Shown here piece after piece: positions 60,116 to 64,000 of a stretch of 64,000 bases of DNA (position 1 is the stretch's first letter; each line of letters starts with the position of its first letter). The DNA lies in NCBI RefSeq assembly GCF_017874615.1, contig NZ_JAGIKV010000031.1:1-64000 (forward strand), written 5' to 3'. A model generated the notes under the pieces. The model was not told the origin of the DNA. It searched no databases and saw only the letters and a program-made list of their open reading frames with translations. The stretch is from Paenibacillus xylanexedens (GTDB lineage: Bacteria > Bacillota > Bacilli > Paenibacillales > Paenibacillaceae). The translations under genes and the position numbers were made by a program.

Positions 60116-60895
60116 TTGAAGTATTCAACTGTAGTTCTTGACTTGGACGGAACATTATTAAATTCAAAAAAAGAGGTATCTAAGAGAAATGTAGATGCGG
60201 TTTTATCTTGTTATCAGAAAGGAATGAGAATAATATTTGCAACAGCTCGACCGCCGAGGGCGGTTAATTGGTTGCTTCCACAAGGATTAGTAGATATCGG
60301 GGCTTTTGTATATTACAACGGAGCTCAAGTGATATGTAAGGAAACCAAGATAGAGATTAATGAATCAATCCCTGCTAATGTAACTACAGAAATTCTTGAT
60401 TACTGTTTGAAGTGTGACCCTCAAATTGAACTGACTATGGAAGTGAAGGATGAGTGGTTTAGTTTAAGAGAGCTTGATTATATGAGCTCAATGAACACAC
60501 AATCAAACCCCATAGTAAAACCCTTAAAAGAATTAAAGCAATATGATGCTACGAAGATACTTCTGACTGGCAATAATCACAATCCTGGATTGTTTGAAAA
60601 ATTCGAGGGTAGAGTGAATATACTAATTACGGATAATAATAAATTAGTACAAATCATGCCTCTTCTGGCATCTAAGGAAATGGCAATTACTAAACTCTGT
60701 GAATTATATAATGTAGAATTGGATTCCGTTATTGTATTTGGTGATGATCATAATGATGTAGGCCTCTTTAAGATGGCGGGATATTCTATTGCTATGGGAA
60801 ATGCGATTAGGGAATTGAAGGAAATCGCTGATGAAATAACCGTTAATAATGATGAAAACGGTGTTGCTGTAAGTCTAGAAAGATTTTGGGGGTAA
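60116..60895 (+). CDS. Cof-type HAD hydrolase (cassette)
   Basis: A 259-residue HAD-IIB (Cof) phosphatase. Motif I DLDGTLLNSKK starts at residue 9 and motif IV is GDDHNDVGLFKMAG near 207-220. The open frame extends back through the whole preceding site to 60011, but I start at the TTG at 60116, which follows GGGAG by eight bases and puts motif I at the usual place. Members dephosphorylate sugar phosphates or flavins. Confidence 0.87.
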   Translation: MKYSTVVLDLDGTLLNSKKEVSKRNVDAVLSCYQKGMRIIFATARPPRAVNWLLPQGLVDIGAFVYYNGAQVICKETKIEINESIPANVTTEILDYCLKCDPQIELTMEVKDEWFSLRELDYMSSMNTQSNPIVKPLKELKQYDATKILLTGNNHNPGLFEKFEGRVNILITDNNKLVQIMPLLASKEMAITKLCELYNVELDSVIVFGDDHNDVGLFKMAGYSIAMGNAIRELKEIADEITVNNDENGVAVSLERFWG

Positions 60896-60909
60896 CTCAA
60901 GGTTACTTT

Positions 60910-61065
60910 ATCTAACAGTACATTCATACACCGTCGCACTTGCTCCTCGGTCGCCAAGAAGGATATCTGAGAAGTTGATTAAGGTGACACATTCAATCAG
61001 CTAAGTCTATTGACCCGTTCCCAACGGTAAGGTGCTTGAACGTCAGGAATACAACAACGTTAGCC
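60910..61065 (+). repeat. attC-like site 13
   Basis: Left heptamer ATCTAAC, right heptamer GTTAGCC. ATTCAT and GGAAT form a weak inner arm; GTCGCC and GGTGAC form the internal arm with one G:T pair. Confidence 0.75.
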
Positions 61066-61096
61066 GAAAGAAGTTCTTATTTTAGGAGGAGTCTAT

Positions 61097-61867
61097 ATGA
61101 TATTAGAAAAAGTTATAAATAGAATTGAAATACAAAGTGAATATAAGGATTTGGTTGATAAGTATATAGATCATATACTTAACGAATTTAAAGGTAAGAT
61201 TCATAGCATTTATATGTGTGGCTCGATTCCAAAAGGAACAGCTCAACCTTTTAAGTCAGATGCAGACTTTACTATTGTATGTGCAAATCCCCAAGATATT
61301 GATTACGAACGATTGTCAAATATCAAAGACAGGCTATTGGAAGAATATCCATTCGTCACTAAGATGGATACGATCATTTGCTCGATTGATGATGTATTAA
61401 GTAGACCGAATGATTGGGGTTTTTGGATTAAGATTATTTGTGTTTGCATACATGGGGAGGACATTGGTGAAAAAGTACCCCCGATCATAATTTCTCCAGA
61501 ATTCATTTTAGACTTAAATACAGATACCAAGGAGGAAGTAGATCGTGTACATCGTTCACTTTCTAATGTTAGTGATCTCTCAATGAAAACTAGATATATT
61601 AAAGGTTACTCTAAGAGATTAATTCGTGCATTATACTCTTTGGTTTTAGAAGATACAGGGGTATGGGAAGATGAAATCATTAAGATGAAGAATGCTATAT
61701 TAAACTATTGTGAGATTAACTCCGCTTTAGTTGAGTATCTATATGCTTGTTACTTGGATAGTAGCAATGTACTTGTTGAAGAGTTTTTGAGAATTGCAGA
61801 TGAAATATATCGCTACTTTGAAAACGTTTTAAATACAATGGCTGCTTCCAGAAATTCATTTGACTAA
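61097..61867 (+). CDS. Nucleotidyltransferase-domain protein (cassette)
   Basis: A 256-residue nucleotidyltransferase with the family motif GSIPKGTAQPFKSDADF: G42-S43 and metal ligands D55 and D57. The helical C-terminal part resembles that of aminoglycoside nucleotidyltransferases and of other minimal nucleotidyltransferases. GGAGGAG is upstream of the ATG. The stop codon is part of the left heptamer of the next site. Resistance activity is only a possibility. Confidence 0.8.
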   Translation: MILEKVINRIEIQSEYKDLVDKYIDHILNEFKGKIHSIYMCGSIPKGTAQPFKSDADFTIVCANPQDIDYERLSNIKDRLLEEYPFVTKMDTIICSIDDVLSRPNDWGFWIKIICVCIHGEDIGEKVPPIIISPEFILDLNTDTKEEVDRVHRSLSNVSDLSMKTRYIKGYSKRLIRALYSLVLEDTGVWEDEIIKMKNAILNYCEINSALVEYLYACYLDSSNVLVEEFLRIADEIYRYFENVLNTMAASRNSFD

Positions 61868-62022
61868 CAATATATTAACGATCGTAGTCACTCTGAGAAG
61901 CGAGTGAGCACATCCAGTCCCTAAGCCCGTCGGGACGTTACTTCATTAGGTGTTCGGCAAGCCTCACAACTATAAGCAGCGACTCTAAGGGGCCAGGACG
62001 TCGTCAATACAAAACGTTAGAT
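61862..62022 (+). repeat. attC-like site 14
   Basis: Left heptamer GACTAAC (its TAA is the stop of the gene before), right heptamer GTTAGAT. The TTGGTC block is not recognisable; GTGAGCACATCC and CGTCAATAC remain. This is a divergent site. Confidence 0.7.
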
Positions 62023-62059
62023 GAAATTGCTGTAATAAGAAATAAATAAGTGCGGACAA

Positions 62060-62415
62060 ATGGGGGAGACTAGTCCTAAGTTTGCTGATAAAGAATCAAT
62101 TGAAGTCTTATAAAGAAATTACATTTACCGCCACTTACTCCGTTTTCACAGGACTGGGAATATACGTTGGCTGATTCTTCGAAAGTAAATGAATTTATTA
62201 CATATTATGAAAATAATAAATTTAACAACAAAGAGAAATTTATGCTGATGATAGTTATAATATCTTCATTTGATGATTATCTTTCCGAGGGAATAGGAAT
62301 TGAAGAGATCAGAATTTGGAATCGAATAAAACAAAATATACTTAAAGACGATAAATTACATACAACAACGTTATATACAATCAGGCAAGAATTTACACCC
62401 CGAGGAGAGGTTTAG
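62060..62415 (+). pseudogene. Small hypothetical gene, probably frameshifted (cassette)
   Basis: An ATG at 62060 opens MGETSPKFADKESIEVL and stops at 62111. One extra A near 62110 would continue as KKLHLPPLTPFSQDWEY into the open frame ending at 62415, for about 119 residues. The downstream part (EFITYYENNKFNNKEKFMLM, ISSFDDYL) looks like an intact immunity- or accessory-type helical protein. A TTG at 62167 could start an 82-residue product, but it has no clear ribosome site. Pseudogene is my preferred reading. Confidence 0.5.
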
Positions 62416-62961
62416 TTGTTCAATACAAACGCAATAACAAAATTTATAGGTTTATGTTTTATGTTCTTAGGCTATTGGAGATTAACTGATTTTGTAATTT
62501 TAAATCCGGTATTTACTTTTAGTTTCTCTATTGCTGGCTTCTTTTTCATATTATTTGATTTAACAACTCACCATCTTGAGCAATTAAAAAGGGAAAAAGA
62601 AAAATACTATAGTTGGAAAGGGAAGATTCTTAGATTTTTAAAACTCTCTCTACTATTCTTAACTGCATTTTCTATAGTAGCATTGCCTCATCTTACACTT
62701 GGTTGGGAACAGGAATTAATTTTGAAATTAAATGATGCAATTGTTCTTTTAGGTTTAGGTATTGTTGTTTTCCTAATCGGACTAAAATCAGACCAAGAAA
62801 TAGATAACGTACTAGAGGTCTTTGAAGACGTAGAAAATAGATTGAAAAATATCGATGATAAATTTAGCGGTATAATAGCTAGTAAAGATGAAGAGATAGA
62901 AAAATTAAAACATGAACTTAAAGAACTGAGAGATGACTCAGGAAGCCCGGGAAGCATATAA
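62416..62961 (+). CDS. Four-helix membrane protein with coiled-coil tail (cassette)
   Basis: A 181-residue membrane protein. Hydrophobic segments lie at about 8-23, 30-46, 70-90 and 107-122, followed by a charged coiled coil (about 125-172, SKDEEIEKLKHELKEL). The TTG start at 62416 abuts the upstream stop codon and has GAGGAGAGG five bases before it. Its own stop lies within the next site. It is probably translated together with the preceding gene, the only two-gene plus-strand cassette here. Confidence 0.65.
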   Translation: MFNTNAITKFIGLCFMFLGYWRLTDFVILNPVFTFSFSIAGFFFILFDLTTHHLEQLKREKEKYYSWKGKILRFLKLSLLFLTAFSIVALPHLTLGWEQELILKLNDAIVLLGLGIVVFLIGLKSDQEIDNVLEVFEDVENRLKNIDDKFSGIIASKDEEIEKLKHELKELRDDSGSPGSI

Positions 62962-63134
62962 CAACACATTCAACGCTTCGGTCGCTCCCTCGGTCCGTTA
63001 GAGGCATTTCGAGGAAGCTTATTCAGCGACAACACCTGCGAGGCTAAGTCTTCGACCCAGCAAGGCAATTACTTCGTTTTATCGCCGCGGCAACCTTAAG
63101 CCTCTCGGGTTCGTGAATGCGGAAAGCGTTATGC
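62956..63134 (+). repeat. attC-like site 15
   Basis: The longest site, 179 bp. Left heptamer ATATAAC, right heptamer GTTATGC. CATTCA pairs with TGAATG, again a compensated change. The inner part shares GCGAGGCTAAGTC and TTAAGCCTCTCGGG with site 7. Confidence 0.8.
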
Positions 63135-63179
63135 GCCATTACCTGTAAATATTAAAGATAATATTTAAGGAGAAAACTT

Positions 63180-63836
63180 ATGAAAAGTAAGATACTCTTA
63201 TTATTTTTTATTACGATAATGTTTTCATCTTGTCAAGATAGTAGTCTACCGACTACTTTAAACAGCGAAACTAATTCAATAATGAATTCTGAACTGCCTC
63301 CTGATGTTGTGAGTACAGGTGATGGAACAGAATCAAAAGAAATAACGGAAGGTCTATCAGATACTGCTAACAATAAAAAAATATTACCCATGAGCATTGG
63401 GAACCTTGATTTAAAAGGAGAATTTTATGATGAAATGCTTCGAAATCTTATAGATCATCATTATGAAGTGGAATTTAATGAATTTCAAAATTCCAAAGAG
63501 ATTATTACAACATTGGAATGGGGGGCATTTGAAAGCAAATATACAGAGATTTGGGATAAAGAGTTGAATCAAATATATAAAACGCTTCTTTCTAAGTTGG
63601 ATAGAGAACCAAGAGAAGCACTAATTGAATCGCAGAAAGAATGGTTACAGCATCACTTAAGGGAAACAAAATTTGTAGAGAAGACATTTATTGATAATGG
63701 TTACCTTGGATCAAAAGGATCAGTAAGCCTAACAACGGTTATACGGGAGAGAATTAGGGAAAGAACAATGCAATTATTTGAATATCGATATCTACTAGAT
63801 GGTGAAATTGAGTTTGTTTACCAAAGTAAAAAATAA
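63180..63836 (+). CDS. Lipoprotein with LprI-like (DUF1311) domain (cassette)
   Basis: A 218-residue lipoprotein. The signal MKSKILLLFFITIMFSSC has the lipid-attachment Cys at 18. A Ser/Thr-rich linker follows, and the C-terminal part (about 115-200) carries the LprI/DUF1311 look: ELNQIYKTLLSKLDREPREA and ESQKEWLQHHLRE. LprI-type proteins inhibit lysozyme. AAGGAG is upstream of the ATG. It would sit on the outer face of the membrane. Confidence 0.75.
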   Translation: MKSKILLLFFITIMFSSCQDSSLPTTLNSETNSIMNSELPPDVVSTGDGTESKEITEGLSDTANNKKILPMSIGNLDLKGEFYDEMLRNLIDHHYEVEFNEFQNSKEIITTLEWGAFESKYTEIWDKELNQIYKTLLSKLDREPREALIESQKEWLQHHLRETKFVEKTFIDNGYLGSKGSVSLTTVIRERIRERTMQLFEYRYLLDGEIEFVYQSKK

Positions 63837-63890
63837 AGTTGGAATCTGGATCAAAGGTTTTTTAGGTGATACTTCGAAGAGGGTAACGGC

Positions 63891-64000
63891 GCATAACAAT
63901 GTAATCAAGCTGCGGGGCTACCACGTCTTGGTCGCCTGCGAAGTTTCGATGAAATGAATCCATACGACACTTTAATTTTACTTAAGATAAGAGCTATCTA
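63891..64000 (+). repeat. attC-like site 16 (runs off the window)
   Basis: Left heptamer GCATAAC, then TAATCAAGCTGCGGGG, CTTGGTCG and CGACAC, then the AAGATAAGAGCTATCTA block known from site 3. The right half lies outside the window. The next ten bases before GCATAAC also mirror the head of the same cassette (63128 onward). Confidence 0.75.

Larger units (their letters stand above)
50095..64000 (+). mobile_element. Integron-like gene cassette array (no integrase in window)
   Basis: About 16 units of 0.3-1.4 kb lie head to tail, each normally with one gene on the plus strand, a short gap and a 96-179 bp imperfect palindrome. Sites share TATAAC at the left end, TATTCA near it, TTGGTC in the left arm, GACA in the right arm, CGTGAATAC near the right end and AACGTTA at the right end. 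Cassette genes are AT-rich while sites are more GC-rich. Tail and head heptamers of each cassette match one another. The array continues past the window. The layout is that of integron cassettes with attC sites; I found no tyrosine recombinase. Confidence 0.8.

Noticed and set aside
50463-64000. The regular repeats read as a CRISPR array
   Set aside because: Repeats are long, palindromic, variable inside and separated by full genes; no short identical repeats and no cas genes.
50463-64000. The repeats as tRNA-like genes, rho-independent terminators or IS remnants
   Set aside because: No T-run follows them, no tRNA features are present, there are no transposase fragments or target duplications, and the head-tail heptamer match is explained only by site-specific recombination.

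Overview
The window reads as a chromosomal segment of a low-to-mid GC Firmicute, most likely Paenibacillus or a close relative. The reasons are strong AGGAGG-type ribosome sites, a T-box leader ahead of argS, a sigma-B-type promoter (GTTTAA-N13-GGGTAA) ahead of a YflT-like stress gene, Firmicute-type type VII secretion genes, barnase/barstar, BmrC/BmrD-type exporters, YpdA, a DUF441 protein, a YteA-like DksA protein and a protein resembling Bacillus subtilis Rtp. No rRNA, tRNA, CRISPR array, insertion sequence or recombinase gene was seen.

Layout. 0-12 kb: moaB (-), a His-rich CobW-type metallochaperone, a Cys-rich copper-binding protein, T-box plus argS, an ABC transporter pair, a HEPN-like protein, a YdcF-like protein, then the bmrC-bmrD exporter pair (-) behind an attenuator-like leader. 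12-21 kb: HesB-like and Nudix proteins, DUF441 and ypdA (-), a DUF2087 regulator with a palindromic operator candidate, a micropeptide, rsgA, an L,D-transpeptidase, a GNAT and an aldehyde dehydrogenase. 21.4-31.5 kb: one co-directional type VII secretion locus (EsaB-like, EssC, two WXG100-like proteins, a degenerate kinase with one membrane helix, a VWA protein and a PP2C phosphatase). 31.7-50 kb: SDR, hrpB (with a very GC-rich core), a repeat-filled gap, yflT-like, DUF202, an acyltransferase, an rtp-like gene beside a nested palindrome, sugar-type oxidoreductases, barnase-barstar, an MFS pump and its likely regulator, yteA, DivIVA-like, Rrf2, a phosphodiesterase, and a three-gene Gfo/Idh/TIM-barrel operon behind a cre-like site.

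50.1-64 kb, the main discovery: an integron-like array of about 16 gene cassettes. Almost every cassette holds one short, AT-rich gene with its own ribosome site (three GNATs, two HADs, a P-loop kinase-like protein, a peptidase E-like protein, a nucleotidyltransferase, a ferritin-like protein, a SEC-C protein, a lipoprotein, a small regulator, unknowns). Each is bounded by a 96-179 bp imperfect palindrome that starts with an RYYYAAC-like heptamer and ends with a GTTRRRY-like heptamer. The heptamer at the tail of each cassette is complementary to the heptamer at the head of the same cassette, usually better than to its immediate partner, as expected if each unit once circularised by integron-type recombination. 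No integrase gene is in the window, so this is a CALIN-like (integrase-less) array or the recombinase lies elsewhere. The array shows history: a duplicated cassette with an internal deletion, two frameshifted genes and a frameshifted Cys/Thr-rich peptide.

Limits: all family calls are from reading motifs; no database search, folding or alignment program was run.
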